64,000 nt of DNA from Tamarix chinensis (lineage: Eukaryota > Streptophyta > Magnoliopsida > Caryophyllales > Tamaricaceae), in assembly GCA_030549775.1 (NCBI GenBank), contig CM060174.1, forward strand, positions 41,583,086 through 41,647,085, given 5' to 3'. A program made the position numbers and the translations under genes. This document shows positions 12,798-24,275 of the stretch, piece after piece; positions within the stretch are counted from its first letter, which is position 1; each line of letters opens with the position of its first letter. The notes beneath the pieces are model-generated. The model made no database searches and was not told the DNA's origin. It saw nothing but the letters and a program-made list of their open reading frames with translations.

Positions 12798-12955
12798 CGG
12801 AAAATTAATATATATTCCTTTGTTATTAGGCTAAAATCAACTTTTCATTTCTTAATTTCCTTGTTCTATGCCTTTCTTTCCCGCCTTAACTGTTTGTTGT
12901 TTTTTGCATTTAGGTTCCTTATATGCAATGATCTCTCCATTTAGGACCTCAAATT

Positions 12956-13895
12956 GTGTTGAATCCAAAAATCAAGAGAAGCTTGAGTGAATTAAGAACT
13001 TTGGTATGTGAGACAAAAGCAAGCACAAGTTTTTTAGAGGTGGCTGACACAGATGGAGAAGACAAGCAATATTACTCTCTTAGGGAGTTCAGATCACCCA
13101 ATGCCTATGGAATGCACTCAAGTATTCGGAGGACAAATGTTACCACCAAAAATTTTGAGTTAAAGCTTGTACTCCTTAATATGGTGTAGCAAAACTAATT
13201 TGGTGGAAGCTTTATAGAAGATCTGAATCCACATATTTCAATCTTTCTAGAATACTGTGATACATTGAAGATTAATGGATTCTCGAATGATGCTACCAAG
13301 CTAAGGTTATTCCCTTTCTCATTATGGGTAAAGGCAAGGGCTTGGTTACAACCACTCCTTCCTAGCTCTATGCTACTTGGGATCAACTCTCACAAGATTT
13401 CCTTGCCATGTATTTCCCTCCAAGAAAAATGGCTCAATTGCAGAATCAAATAACAACCTTTACGCAGGAAGAAGGGGAATCACTCTATGACACTTGGGAG
13501 AGGTACAAAGTCCTCTTGAGGATGTTTCCAAATTATGGACTAGAGAATCAGCTAATTGTTTATACATTCTATAATGGTCTTCTCTGCAATACGAGGATGA
13601 CTATTGGTGCTTTAGCAGGAGGCACACTAATGAACAAAAGTGTTTGGGAGGCATGATAAATCATTAAAGATACGGCCCAAAATCATTTCCAATAGTTAGG
13701 TGAGGGATCTTTACCCAAAAAGAGAGGGAGGTATGATGTAGATGTACTAGGTCATCTTGTATCTAAGGTAGACACTTTGTTTCAATGATTTAATAAATTA
13801 AATATCAACACCTTCCCATCTCATCCTACCCAAACATCGTGTGAAATATGTGGAATTACCGGTCATACTGCCATAGAGTGTCAAGTTGGAACATC
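12956..13895 (+). pseudogene. Athila-like gag of G2, frameshifted
   Basis: Three frames together give an Athila-type gag. The N-terminal piece is 12956-13189. The capsid core (about 13199-13450) reads FIEDLNPHISIFLEYCDTLK followed by the RLFPFSL motif. After a +1 shift, 13408-13656 reads ESLYDTWERYKVLLRMFP, FYNGL and GALAGGTLMNK, which are family hallmarks. A CCHC zinc knuckle, CEICGITGHTAIEC at 13840-13881, keeps all four metal ligands. The reading frame is then cut by unit A. About 50 bp of gag-like sequence follow it (18931-18985, with ANYRNNFN-like residues). Gag would coat the element RNA; this copy is dead. Confidence 0.87.
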
Positions 13896-13964
13896 AGTAT
13901 TGTAACGCCCCCAAAATTCACTACTAAAAAATTTCATTTTATTAAAAGATTAGCGGAAGCAAAA

Positions 13965-14075
13965 CAATAAACTTTGAATTTTGGGGATATTACCGCCACA
14001 CTTAGTATTAGACCGATTCACTTATACCGTTCCAGTATGAAGTGCTAAGGCTAATTAAAATTAAATAGCATCTAC
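13965..14075 (+). repeat. Conserved subterminal stem of unit A
   Basis: ACCGCCACACTTAGTATTAG is followed by ACCGATTCAC, TATACCGTTCC and AGTATGAAGTGCTAAGG. The two halves form an imperfect inverted repeat (AGTACCAGACCGGTT versus AACCGTTCCAGTACC in less decayed copies). The same block lies about 80-150 bp inside the same end of B, C, D and E. Confidence 0.7.
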
Positions 14076-14544
14076 AAGAAATTAAAAATACTTAAATCAG
14101 AGTAGCGTATCAAATCATTTACAAGAATAAAATCCACCAGTGATGGTTACATTAACAACATTAACATTAAAACCAGGAATTTAAAAAGAGAAGGAGAAAA
14201 ATCCTAACGGTTTCGGATAATTCCTTACTCTCTTTCCCGTTGCCCACTTGAGTAGCACCTGAAAAGACCTGCAAGGGACACTTCCCATTGAATAGGCAAG
14301 GGCCCCATGAGTAGAACCCTTCAGTACTATGGTACTGAGTAACCCTTTAACACCACACTTAAAAATAGGCCCGCAATGCAACACATAATGTAAGCTATAT
14401 ACATATGTAATGAGAAGTGCATATATAACAATCACATATATAACAAGGCTGCTACATATCAGTGAGTTATAAAGTATGATTGATACTTTTGGGCCTTAAG
14501 CCATTAGTCCATCATTATTCAATCATCTCTCTGATTATATCCAA

Positions 14545-14935
14545 GTGAGTGCAGGAACCCCACTATTATAGCTGATGGACCATAATACATACAGGGCATA
14601 ATTCTCTTGACCACTATTATTGTAGGTGGATCGGTCTCCACCGGCTAAAATAGTGGACCAGTCTGGCTCGACTGACAAGGTGTTCTACTATAAGTAATTA
14701 ATATCTTTCCATAATTTATTCACATCCAATGCTTGTTTTATTGATCTTGGGACCCCCACTATTTTAGCCGGTGGACTGGGATATATATATAATCATCATC
14801 CAGGGCAAAACGGTCCTGGGCCACTATTATATCCAGTTGACCGGTACTCAATATCACTTGCCAAGGCAACACGCTCCTAGGCCACTATTATAACTGGTGG
14901 ATCGGTACTCAATATCATAAGTCAACTAGACCCGA
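14545..14935 (+). repeat. CCACTATTATAGCCGGTGGATCGGT array, unit A
   Basis: Five or six units with the core CCACTATTxTAGCCGGTGGA. Several are followed by a CCTGGGCC/AGGGCA pair that can form its own small stem. Spacing is irregular, about 55-120 bp. It corresponds to the arrays in B (42485-42818), C (46900-47295), D (56035-56375) and E (63000-63440). Confidence 0.75.
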
Positions 14936-15004
14936 CTAATTAATCTTTCACTTTCATAATTAGTGTTTTTCCTTTCTTTAATCAACACAACAATTCTATT
15001 TATT

Positions 15005-15165
15005 TTCCTCGGACGGGAGATCAAGAACTCGGGACACAAAGGTATATCGATCGTACCGGTGCATACAAGCTATTCAGTACCTTTCAACCATGAACCCAAG
15101 GACACAAAGGTACCTTGGTCGTCCTGGTGCATAAAGCTACTCAATACCCTACCGACAAGGACATT
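15005..15165 (+). repeat. Paired ~75 bp GGTACC/TGCACCGGTACGA repeat, unit A
   Basis: Two direct copies of a unit carrying GGGACACAAAGGTA, then CGTACCGGTGCAT and an AGTACC word (about 15030-15085 and 15100-15150). It corresponds to 46665-46790 in C and 62760-62885 in E, where the palindrome CACCGGTACGACCGGTG is intact. The adjoining segment to 15350 is also well conserved and leaves a 90-residue open frame on the minus strand. Confidence 0.6.
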
Positions 15166-15599
15166 TAATCCATAAGTATGCATACCCCCTAAATAGGTCC
15201 ATAGAGCTAGATAGAGTAAGATATAGGGACTGGCTGGGGTACAAAAGCACACCAGCAAATACCAGAATAATTGTGGGCTAAACCATGTCTTTAGGGTAAC
15301 GACCCCTAAAGAGCCACCATTCCTTTTCTCGAGATCTTTCACTTTGAGTATTAGTGTCTTAATTAAAGGTGATCACAAAGGCACGACAATCAGATACTTA
15401 TTCACTTTCAATCGTTCTGATATCATTAGTCATTTCTTATTTAGTCGGTTATCCAATATATCACAAAGAAACCATTAAGGCCATCATAATCTCTTTTAAT
15501 TCTAACTTAGGATTTGTTCTCATGATACTTACCAATTATCAAATACTCTTACATTGCTAATCAGCATTATTTAAATCATATTATGAAATTTCATAATCA

Positions 15600-16740
15600 C
15601 AACAACTTGTTAGGTAATTACTTATTTACCCCTTACTTATATAATTGTTAGGTCATCCCTTCCTTACTTGATAAATTACCCTATTACCCTTTAGGTTGCA
15701 TAATTACCAAATTATCCCTTATCCGATTTAGGTTACCAATTTATATCCTACACTTTTTAGATCACCATTCACCCCTCATAATTGCTGCACTTAACATGTC
15801 TCCCATTTGGTTGGTTAGATTACCAATTTGCCCATTTCTTTTATTACAATCAACAACTTGCCCTTTAGTGGATAAATTACCAAATTACCCATCTTCGCTA
15901 TCATGATTACCAATTTGCCCCTTTAGTAGGAAAAATAATTACTAACTCACCCTTTAGTTGATTAAATTACCAAATTGCCCTTCTCCATCATCATAATTAC
16001 CGAATTGCCCCTTAATTGGTTAATTTACCAAATTACCCTTTTCCATTGTCATAATTACTATTCTACCCTTCTCAATTATTATAATTACCATTTTACCCTT
16101 CTCCATTATTATAAACACCAATTTACCCTTCTCCATAATTATAATTACTAATTTACCCTTCTCCATTTTTATAAATATTATGTTGCCCTTCTATAATCAT
16201 AATTTAATTACCAAATTATTCTTCATCGTTTTTATAATTACCAAGTTACCCCTTACTCCCAAATTTGCCATAAACATCCCTTTATTTACAAATTTACCCT
16301 TCTACCCCTTACTTCTAAATTACCATGATATCTTTTTATTTATAAAAATTACCATTTTATCCCCTTTACATCCAAATGTGCCATATTACCCTTTTGCTTG
16401 CAAATTACCATAATACCCCTTTATGTCCAAAATTACTATTTTACCCTTTTCTTACAAATTACCATTTTCCCTTCTCTTCTAAAATTACCATTTTATCCCT
16501 TACCTCTAAAATTACCATAATACCCCTTTGCTTATAAAATTACCATTTTTCCATTTAATCATAAAATTACCATATTGCCCTTTTGCTTACAAAATTACTC
16601 TTTGCCCTTTTCTTTCGAAATTACCAAGATACCCTTTTACTTACAAATTACCGTTTTACCCTTTAACTCCAAAATTTCCAAAATACCCTTTCACTTATAA
16701 AATTATCACTTTACCCCTTTATTACACCATTTTTATGAAT
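15600..16740 (+). repeat. AATTACCAxxTTACCCTT tandem array, unit A
   Basis: More than two dozen degenerate units of about 20-45 bp, each built from AATTACCA and TTACCCTT words. The same array, in the opposite strand sense, fills 45010-46230 in C and 61040-62290 in E. It is absent from B and D. ORFs over it (for example 16180-16413 and 16528-16821) only translate the repeat. Confidence 0.82.
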
Positions 16741-17360
16741 TTACTACCACAACATAAAATACTAATATTAGTACTTCATTCTTATCATCTAACTACACCA
16801 ACTTGTCATTATTCCACATAATACTCATTAGCAAGTACATATATTAGAATACATACTTACATAGGCATATTACTAAGATACCCTTAGGCTCACAATAATA
16901 TTATTCATACATTAGCAACATAATGCATCATAGACAAGCATTTAACATTTCCATCAATAATCAAACTCCTTCCTTAAGTATCATCTCTACGCATGGCACA
17001 AAATCTAGAATGCTCTTGTTTTTATCAATCAATATAAGCAACCACATTTATCATACTAGACAACACATAACATGCATAAAATCATACTAAAATCCCTAAT
17101 GTGCTAGCATAAGTTTTTCCATGCATTTAAGTGGAGTTTAAAGATTACCTTAATCCCCCAAAAATCGAACCTTACTAGTATTCCGGTTAAAGATTCAAGC
17201 TTTAATTAGAAACTCAACACCTAAAAAATAATATCAATAATTATTATATTAGAAGTAGGAAATTAAAAGGATAAAAATTTATGAAAACTTAATTAATAAT
17301 AATACACCTTACTTAACAATTAATATACCTCAAAGATTTAAACAAATTAATTCCCAATCA
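16741..17360 (+). other. Unit A spacer between array and hairpin
   Basis: AT-rich sequence without a gene. It is homologous to 44400-44960 in C and 60450-61030 in E, which share words such as the AGGTGTTGAGTT/AACTCAACACCT block and a GGATTAAGGTAAxCGTTAA segment. Confidence 0.5.
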
Positions 17361-17367
17361 ATGTGGA

Positions 17368-17393
17368 GCTCACACTACATGAACAGCGTGAGC
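17368..17393 (+). repeat. Conserved hairpin, unit A copy
   Basis: Arms GCTCACACTA and CAGCGTGAGC are separated by CATGAA; two base pairs are weakened compared with copies C and E. It marks the edge between the AT-rich spacer and the GC-rich block. Confidence 0.7.
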
Positions 17394-18640
17394 CGTATGC
17401 AGACTATAGTGGGGAGAAAAGGTTCGAAGGTGGTGAGGTAGAAGGGAGGGGGAGATGGTTCGGTTTGGGGTCTTTAGGCTAGGAGAGGAGGTAGATGGGG
17501 GAAGATTGGAGGCAAGGGAAGGGTGTAGGAGTGAAGAGGGGGTGTAGGTGGAGGCTGGGGATGGGGATGGGTTGTTGGCGGCCAAGGGCGGCGGAGATGG
17601 CAACAGCGAGGTGGTGAAGAGGGCCATCGGGGTGGACCGGGCTGAGAACGAAGGAAAAGAGAAGGGAAAAATGCAAAGGTGAGGGGGCTTGTTTCGGCCA
17701 AAAAATGTATGGGGGTGGTAGAGGAGGTTGCAAGGTGTGAATTGGTGGTTTAGGTGGTGGCATAGGTGGTCAGATGGCGGCAAACGGGGCGGTTGCAGGT
17801 GGCCTGCCGATTAGGGAGAAAAGTGGGGAGGAAAAGAAGAGGGTGGAGAAGGGAGAAAGTGTAGGGGCTCAAGGGGGTGGTGTGATGGTGTAGGGCAGTA
17901 GCAGGTGGTGGCAGAAGGCAGCGTAGGGGGTTCACTACGGCGGTGTAAACGGTAGAGGGTGGCGGTGGTGCAAAAATCAGGAAAAGTGGGAGGAGAAGAA
18001 AGGAGAGAAGAGGGAGGTCGGGGAAGAGGAGAGAATTGAAAGATGGGGCAGGAGAGAGGCTGGAGAGATGAAGAAAAAGAAGAGGGAGAAGAGATGGGGT
18101 ATGTGGCCGGTCGGTGGTAGGTCGTAGGTTGGTAGGGAGCAGAAGGGAAGAAAAGGGGCATGCGAGCTGTGGTACAGGAGTTGGTTTGGTTCGAAATAGG
18201 AAAGAAAATGATGGGGGGAGAGAGGGAGTAGCAGGGAGGTAGGGGTAGCCGGGCATGGCAGTTGCAGGTGGTGGCTGGTGTGCTCGAGCATGGTAGGAGG
18301 AGATGTTGGTCGGGTGTGGAAGAAGAAAGAAAGGAAGGGGAGGGGTGCGAGCGGCCGGATCGGCCAAAGAAAGAAGGGTAGACCGGTCAGTCCAGTCTGG
18401 AAAAAAAAAGGAGAGACGGGCTAGGGCTGGGCTGTGTCATGAGTGGGAGAAGTAGAAGAGGGGAGGGAAGAAACGAGCCTATGGCCCAGGCGCGTAGGGA
18501 GGGGAACAAGCCGGGTGCGGGCGGCCCAAAGGAGGAGAAAAAAAGAAAAGAAATAAAGGAGGAAAAAGGAGAAAAAAGAGATGGGAAGAAGAAAAAAAAA
18601 AGAAAAAGGAAAATGGGAAAATGGGAGAACTTAACATAAT
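17394..18640 (-). other. GC-rich, purine/pyrimidine-skewed block with proline-rich frames (unit A)
   Basis: Read on the minus strand, a TATA-like TTTATAAATTA lies at the AT/CT border (about 18640-18655). A long CT-rich tract follows, then open frames rich in Pro, Ser, Leu and His (18367-17750, 205 codons; 17763-17479, 94 codons). Parts of these frames can be aligned with the 270-codon frame in C, for example SLPPSFSF and the LHFSL segment. The skewed composition by itself removes most stop codons, so a real protein is unproven. No known domain is recognised. Confidence 0.4.
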
Positions 18641-19064
18641 TTAATTTATAAAATAATAGGATTTAATATTCTTAGTAATAAATTTATTTAATAGTTTACT
18701 TTAATATAATTAAATATATGGGCTTAAAAATGATAATTTTAGTAATAAATAAAATGAGTACAATAAAATAATAAAATATTTATTTTAATTTATTAAATAT
18801 TCCTATCTAATTTTATATATTTAAAATCCATAAAATAATTAAACTATATAATTTTAAAAGCTAATTTATTTCAAATAAAAGCTTTTTATTGAATTATAGA
18901 TTTTCTAAATTTTTGGGGGATTACAAGTATCCCTTAAATTAATTGTTAATGAGCATGCTAATTACCGGAACAACTTTAATAAAAAAAGACCCCTTTTTCC
19001 AACACTTATAATCCCTTTTCCAACATTAAGTGTTATATTAGGGTAAATCAATGTTGGAGTATTA

Positions 19065-20762
19065 CAACTGTTATTTCTTTGAAGATTGACATTGATGAGA
19101 GGGTAAAGGTGCACCAATTCCAGTCGAGGCTAAGTTTGAGACTACAGGAAATGCTAGCGAGAGCTCATGTGTAGAACCTACAAGTTATATACTATTATAC
19201 CTTGGGGGCATCGGTGATTGCCTAGGTTTGTAGTGCCCAATCAAAGGTTAAGTGGAGGTTTGAAGGCAATCAACACTAAGGGGGAGAGAATGGGTTCCAA
19301 ACCTTAGATACTCATTAGTTGGGGGTGGTACCCTGCTTAAGAGGGTAATTGAGTTAGCTGGTTTTGAGGCGCTTCATATGCCTGGGGTGTGATAGGAACC
19401 AAGATAAGAAGGATTGTATTGGGCAACTAGTTTAGTGCCACGGTTGTGGTTAGATAGGAAAGTATCAGTTGATTATGTAACCATTAGCGATAGTATCCTG
19501 CAAGTGTAGGCACTGTCATAGGGTATGGTGGGACAGACACCCCCTATTTAGAGGGCTTAGATGATAGATAGTGGAGCTAGAAGGATTTTTCATAGTAGAA
19601 GATGTAGAGGACTTGTGCTTTTCAACAAAAGCAAGGTTTAAGTAGTGCTATAGGACCTCCTCAAGGAAATCACTTAAATGTGATGATCATTTTAGAGGCT
19701 AATAGGTCGGTAGACGTCATTATATGTACATATATGATTTTTTCCCTTATCGCTTAAGTGTTATATAACTCGGGTGCTTCACACTCCTTTGTGTCTACTA
19801 CTCTTGTATCTAGGAAAACTATGATTTCTTTAGATAGGATAGAGACTTTTGTTATGCTACCGCTTGGGGATAGACATCATTAGGCTATATAGAGATATGG
19901 CCTTAATCATAAGCAAAATTGAGATTTTTGTATATCACATAGAGCTAGAACTTTGTGATATCAACATAATTCTTAGAATGGATAATATTGAGCTTTGATT
20001 GATTACCCAAAGTAGTGAGTGGTTCTTATATGGCTAAAGGGTTATAGGGCCTCTTACCGGAGATGCAAGCCTAGGCCCTCGGTGAAGATGGTTTCCAAAG
20101 TTGTGATTGGTACACTAGTATGGAAAGGGTACCCTCTCTTCTAGTATATTATTTAGGATCTAGATGCCAAGGAGTCATTGATTGAGCATATTCTATAATT
20201 ATGAGATTTTCTAAACATATTTTCCTATAAGATCCTAAATATTCTGCTAGTGTGTGAGATGAACTTTACGATAAACCATCTATGAGGAATAGAGCCTATG
20301 TTAAAAGAACTCTATCACTTGGTGTCGATTGAGATGGAATAGTTGCACACTTAAATGGAGGAGTTATTAGAGAAGGGGTACATTCAATTCATTATATTAC
20401 CTTTGGGAGCATCATTCCTTTTTGTGAGCAAGAAGGATGGTGGGTTGACTCTTTACATCAATTACTGATGATTAAAACAAGTTACTATGAAGAAGCATTA
20501 TCCTTTACCTTTGATCGACGACCTCATTGATCATTTGCATAGGGCTATAGTATTTTTAAAGATAGATCTCATATTGGGGTATCATCAATTGAGGTTTTTT
20601 AGAAGGACATACCAAATAAATATTTTAGGAAGAGGTATGGCTATTACAAGTTCACCGTGATATCATTTGCACTCACAAATATGCCAGTGACATTCATGGC
20701 TCTCAAGAATTGCATCTTTCAACAACACCTTGATCATTTCGTGATGTCCTTGGATCTCTATA
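19065..20762 (+). pseudogene. G1 gag C-terminus, protease and RT, broken
   Basis: The gag tail is followed by a wrecked zinc knuckle near 19430 (CHGCG then a stop). An aspartic protease segment at about 19758-19815 reads VLYNSGASHSFVS; the catalytic D of the usual DSGA is replaced by N. RT begins near 20330 with LEEGYI-like residues, then [37 protein letters not shown] and a TFMALKN-like motif. It stops before the YxDD box, where the 3' LTR remnant begins at about 20765. Stops occur throughout. The protein would have processed gag-pol and copied RNA. Confidence 0.82.
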
Positions 20763-20764
20763 GC

Positions 20765-20965
20765 TATTCTTACCTTTATTATCTTATATTATTGTATTAA
20801 TATTATGAGCATGAATATTTTCATTCGTTATTCTTTTTTATGGAATAGGTGATGATCAGACCTCTCTCATGGTTCATGTGGCGGTAACATCCCATGTTTT
20901 TTTTCATTCACTTCCACATTATCTACAAAATAATATTTTTTGGTTAAAAAATTAGGGGTGTGACA
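20765..20965 (+). repeat. 3' LTR remnant of G1
   Basis: Only the last 200 bp of the LTR are present. TCTCTCATGGTTCATGT and AACATCCC align with the 5' LTR end near 10610-10650, and it ends GGGGTGTGACA. The direct join from RT to LTR tail implies a deletion of several kilobases. Confidence 0.75.
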
Positions 20966-21516
20966 AAAGAGCACTTAGAAAAGCCCATTCACATTAGCTT
21001 TATCGTAATGGGTGTAGCAAACCCAAAATTGAGTGTATTAGCTTGAATTAGGAACCCAAGTGTAATAGAAGTTGAAGATCCTTGAGAAAAATCCCCTTGG
21101 CATTACCGTTATTGGTGTGGGACTTGTAAACTTATGTTTATCCCAATAATTGATATAAACAATTGTTTGATTCTAGATGAGTTGCATAAGTGTTGTAAAC
21201 GAAATTTTTTTTGTATGTTTCCTCACTTAGGCACAAAGATTAGATGGATGTTGAAGACCTTTTAGAAAATCTCCCAAGCACAAGTATGTTGTGTTGGTTG
21301 GAGTTGTAGTTTTGTGCTAGTCTCCATCATGGATAATTTCATGTTATGGCTTGTTCTAGTAATACCCTTTATTTTTGTAAAATTCAAAGGATGGGAAATT
21401 ATTGTGTTTAACAAAATTTGATAATGTGTGATCTCAATTTGGAGCTATAATTGAGTTCTAGCTATAATTATTTGAGAAGGCGTTGGAAAATTAAATAAAA
21501 CAAGTTTTTAGGTGGA
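20966..21516 (+). repeat. Flank carrying tandem CCCAAGTGTAGTGGATGTTGAAGA-like words
   Basis: No gene. A word close to CCCAAGTGTAATAGAAGTTG followed by AAGA and a CTTGAGAAAATCCCC-like tail occurs at 21053 and, more diverged, at 21231. A third copy, at 6957-6980, is cut exactly by the G1 insertion, with its tail (CACTTAGAAAAGCCC) at 20971. So three units about 100-180 bp apart once lay in tandem. Confidence 0.55.
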
Positions 21517-21521
21517 CTTAT

Positions 21522-23040
21522 TGATAAATGAGATTTATATGTTATTTTGCTAAGTAAAAATGTCATTTATTCCTCATATTTTTATAACATTTAATCTTTT
21601 ATCGAGTTTTTCTCTTTTGGATAGATTTTGCAGGAAAAGATAAAAATGAAGAAATTCAAAGGAGAAATCGATGGAAAGAGAAAAGGCAACAAAGAACACA
21701 TCAAGAGATATGGAATCAATGGAAGAAAAGACTATAAATGAAGAATATATATCAAAGGGAAGATTGTGTTGAAATTTCATGAAGAAATAATGAAGGAACA
21801 AGAAACACGCCCCCCCGGTGTTTTTCTATCAGCACACAAAATTTCAGCATTTGGCCGAGAGTTCAAGGAAAAACACGGGGGTCCTGTGTTTTCTAATACG
21901 GACCGTGTTTTTCTCAAATTCTATAACCGTTCGCGCAACGTTTCCCCGATATATTTCTAAAGTTTGAACATTCGAAAGGGTGGTTCGGGGGAGTTCGAGA
22001 ATGGGATTTTCTCTTTCTCTCTATACTCTCTAGATACCACATGTAATTTGTAATTCCAATTCTCTTTCTCTCCATTGTATTCAATTGAACAATCAACACT
22101 CTGCAGTTCAATTCGATAAGTTCTTCTCCATTCCTCTTTTAATTGCAAGTTTTGATTTTTGATTGAATGCAATTCAATTCTCTTTGTTGCATTATTATTT
22201 TTCTTGTGTTTAGTGTTTCATCATTAATTTATTTATAAGCATTGATGTTAATTATAGATTATTGCATTTAATTGTGTGTTATTGCAATTATGTAGATAGT
22301 ATAAGGTAGGAGGATTTGATGACGGAATTAGGGTTTTGGATTTTGAATTCATGGTTCTAGATGGAATTTAATTGAATTGATGGACGGAATTGAATGATCT
22401 CGCATCATAGATTAAGAATTTAAACTAATTAGACTGATCACCTATCTAGTTTAGATCTTAATCTATGCTAGGATAACGAAATTAATACGTAATTGTTAAT
22501 TAACGTTTCCAGAGTAGCAAAAGATTAATTATTAATCTTGTCTATTAATTCTTACGATTGCATGATCCGAGCTTATGTGATTATGGTCGTAGTTGACTGC
22601 TTTCTATTCGTAATGCTGCCATTAATTGAATCTAGCGTTCTTAACCTAGGTTATTAATAGGTTAGGTGATAAATTGAGAGCTTATTTAATTTATTAGAAT
22701 TGAGAGAAAGCAAAGAAATGATTTATTATGAGTTTCTATAGGTCAACGTTAAATCATTTAGAATATTTCGTTTCTCCATGATTATTTGATATCCTAATTC
22801 CATAATCAATACTTCCTATCCTTATTCATTAATTAGTGAGTACAGTGTTTTATTATTTATCTATAGTTTAGATATTGATGATAGAATTATATGTTATTAC
22901 ATAACCAGGGTTTTAACATCGATTACAGAATTATTGATTATATATCATTCCTTGTGGGTTCGACTCCTTCTTGCCATATACTACGTATTTGGGAATTAGG
23001 ATTTATTTATTAAATTTGTTGTGCGTACGACAGTGCATCA
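21522..23040 (+). repeat. Complete F-family LTR (+), 1,519 bp
   Basis: It begins TGATAAATG and ends GCGTACGACAGTGCATCA, immediately before the primer site. It contains CACGG...CCGTG palindromic words near 21809-21920. The first 600 bp are inverted-repeated at 24276-24911. The whole LTR is present again, diverged and on the minus strand, at 30518-32050. ORFs 21574-21801 (-) and 21914-22111 (-) mirror ORFs in the other arm and are LTR sequence, not genes. Confidence 0.85.
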
Positions 23041-23046
23041 AATTTT

Positions 23047-23064
23047 TGGCGCCGTTGTCGGGGA
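23047..23064 (+). other. Intact tRNA-Asp-type primer binding site of F1
   Basis: TGGCGCCGTTGTCGGGGA differs by one base from the usual Athila/Tat site. It lies six bases after the LTR end and fixes F1 orientation as plus at its left side. Confidence 0.88.
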
Positions 23065-24275
23065 ATGGCAATTATAATCTTTATTTCTGTTTTTGATGTT
23101 GTTTATATATATATATATATAGTAATGTGTTTGCATACATGTGTCTTGCTTTCTAATCATGTGATCTTGTGTTTGTTTGTTTTGTTCGTGCCTAGACAAG
23201 AAGTGTTATATTTGATTTATTCATTCACCGAGTATGAAAAGTAATGGGACTAAATCTTTTTACAAAGGCTATTTTAAATCATAATAACTGATTTGATCAC
23301 CATCTTCCTAAACCTTAAAAACAGAAATTGAGATTGTGATAGTGGTGAAGGAAAGAAAGTTAGAATGGTTAGGAATCAATCCATGCATTAATTATGAATG
23401 AGATGAAATGAAATTCAAAATTTGTGGATATAACATTGTGAGCGCTTGAGCCTAACCTTTGGATACATTGCTTATCCAAAATATATTTTTCTTTTGTGTG
23501 TATTCTCCAATGATATGTGAAACTAGAATTTGCCATTAGTTCTCTTCAAGACTGCATAGAACTTTAGGATATTTGAAAATGATAAAGGAACTCTTCTTTC
23601 TTTGTTAGCTACAAGACCAAATAGCTCACCTTGAAAATTATTATCCATTGCATAAACCCTTTGAGCCTAAAGCCTTATTCTATTGATCTACCCTTTATTA
23701 ACAACTAATATCCTTATGCATTTTCTTTCCTTACTCTATGACTAATGGAGCAAAAATATTTTTAAGGAGAACTTTTGTTTTGTTAATAAGGTGAAATCTA
23801 AGTATGGGGTGTGGATATCATAAAAAAAATGGAGGAAGTAGCTAAGCATTTTTCTTCTCAAAAAAAAAAAGAAAAGAAGAAGAAGAAGAAGAGAATAAAA
23901 TTTCATGTCTTTTGATGTTATTTGGTCAAATGGAAGGGTGTGAAGAAATAAAAAAAAAGTTAAATAAAAAGGGGGGAGGTGAAGTAAAGGAAAAGAGGAG
24001 GAATTGTTATTTAATTGAAATATAAAAAAATTGCTTCTCTAGTTGGTAGAGTCTAGCTACAATCCCAAAAATTCCATCCCACCTTAGAACCCTAGTCCCA
24101 TGACAACCAAATTTGAAGACCTTTTGATTCTTATATACTTTAGTTCTTTTTAGCGGTGGTGAATTGAGAATAATGGCAAACATATGGGCAATCATTATCG
24201 TTTGGAGAAGATTTGAGAGTAAACACATCATACCCTATACACATAAGAGTGAGCGTTTTACATACCAAAAGTAAC
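23065..24275 (+). other. F1 internal segment, non-coding
   Basis: Contains a (TA)n run near 23110, A-rich tracts at 23820-23900 and no credible protein. From about 23240 to 24270 it aligns, as reverse complement, with 33500-32380 of F2. Shared landmarks are GATAGTGGTGAAGGAAAG (about 23340) and the GGTTGTxATGGG ... AGGGTTCTAAGG block. That region in F2 lies just upstream of the LTR start, so it is 3' untranslated DNA of the family. In F1 the coding region between PBS and this segment is deleted. Confidence 0.6.

Larger units (their letters stand above)
13901..18925 (+). mobile_element. Unit A: 5.0 kb non-coding LTR-like insertion
   Basis: It starts TGTAACGCCCCCAAAATT and ends AATTTTTGGGGGATTACA, so the two ends are imperfect inverted copies over about 18 bp. 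It is flanked by a perfect 5-bp duplication AGTAT (13896-13900 and 18926-18930) and interrupts the G2 gag knuckle region. No gag or pol is present. Order inside: conserved terminal stem, CCGGTGGATCGGT array, paired GTACC repeats, TTACCC-type array, hairpin, GC-rich block with proline-rich frames, and an AT-rich end. The best reading is a solo LTR of a giant-LTR Gypsy, or a non-autonomous unit of the same kind. Same family as units B, C, D and E; structural subfamily with C and E. Confidence 0.82.
11363..19060 (+). mobile_element. Athila-like Gypsy element G2, 3' part missing
   Basis: G2 comprises an LTR (11363-12770), a degraded tRNA-Asp-type primer site and an Athila-type gag, all nested in G1 gag. 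Unit A (13901-18925) was later inserted into its gag. Only about 130 bp follow unit A before G1 gag sequence resumes near 19060, so pol and the 3' LTR were lost. The right boundary is uncertain. A short inverted word pair (AACACTTA at about 18998 and TAAGTGTT at about 19026) lies near the junction. Confidence 0.72.
6981..20965 (+). mobile_element. Ty3/Gypsy retrotransposon G1 with very long LTR, disrupted
   Basis: The element starts TGTAATACCCC and ends GGGGTGTGACA. It is flanked by near-identical 5-mers, GAAGA (6976-6980) and AAAGA (20966-20970), as expected of a mutated target duplication. Its order is 5' LTR, tRNA-iMet-type primer site, gag, zinc knuckle, protease and RT, then a short 3' LTR remnant. 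RNase H, integrase and most of the 3' LTR have been deleted. Element G2 (11363 to about 19060) interrupts gag. The iMet-type PBS and LTR length suggest a chromovirus such as the Tekay/Del type, but clade assignment needs a tree. Confidence 0.8.

Noticed and set aside
15600..16740. Regular short repeats with spacers, superficially CRISPR-like
   Set aside because: Units are degenerate and contiguous, there are no cas genes, and the sequence is a plant nuclear LTR-like element.
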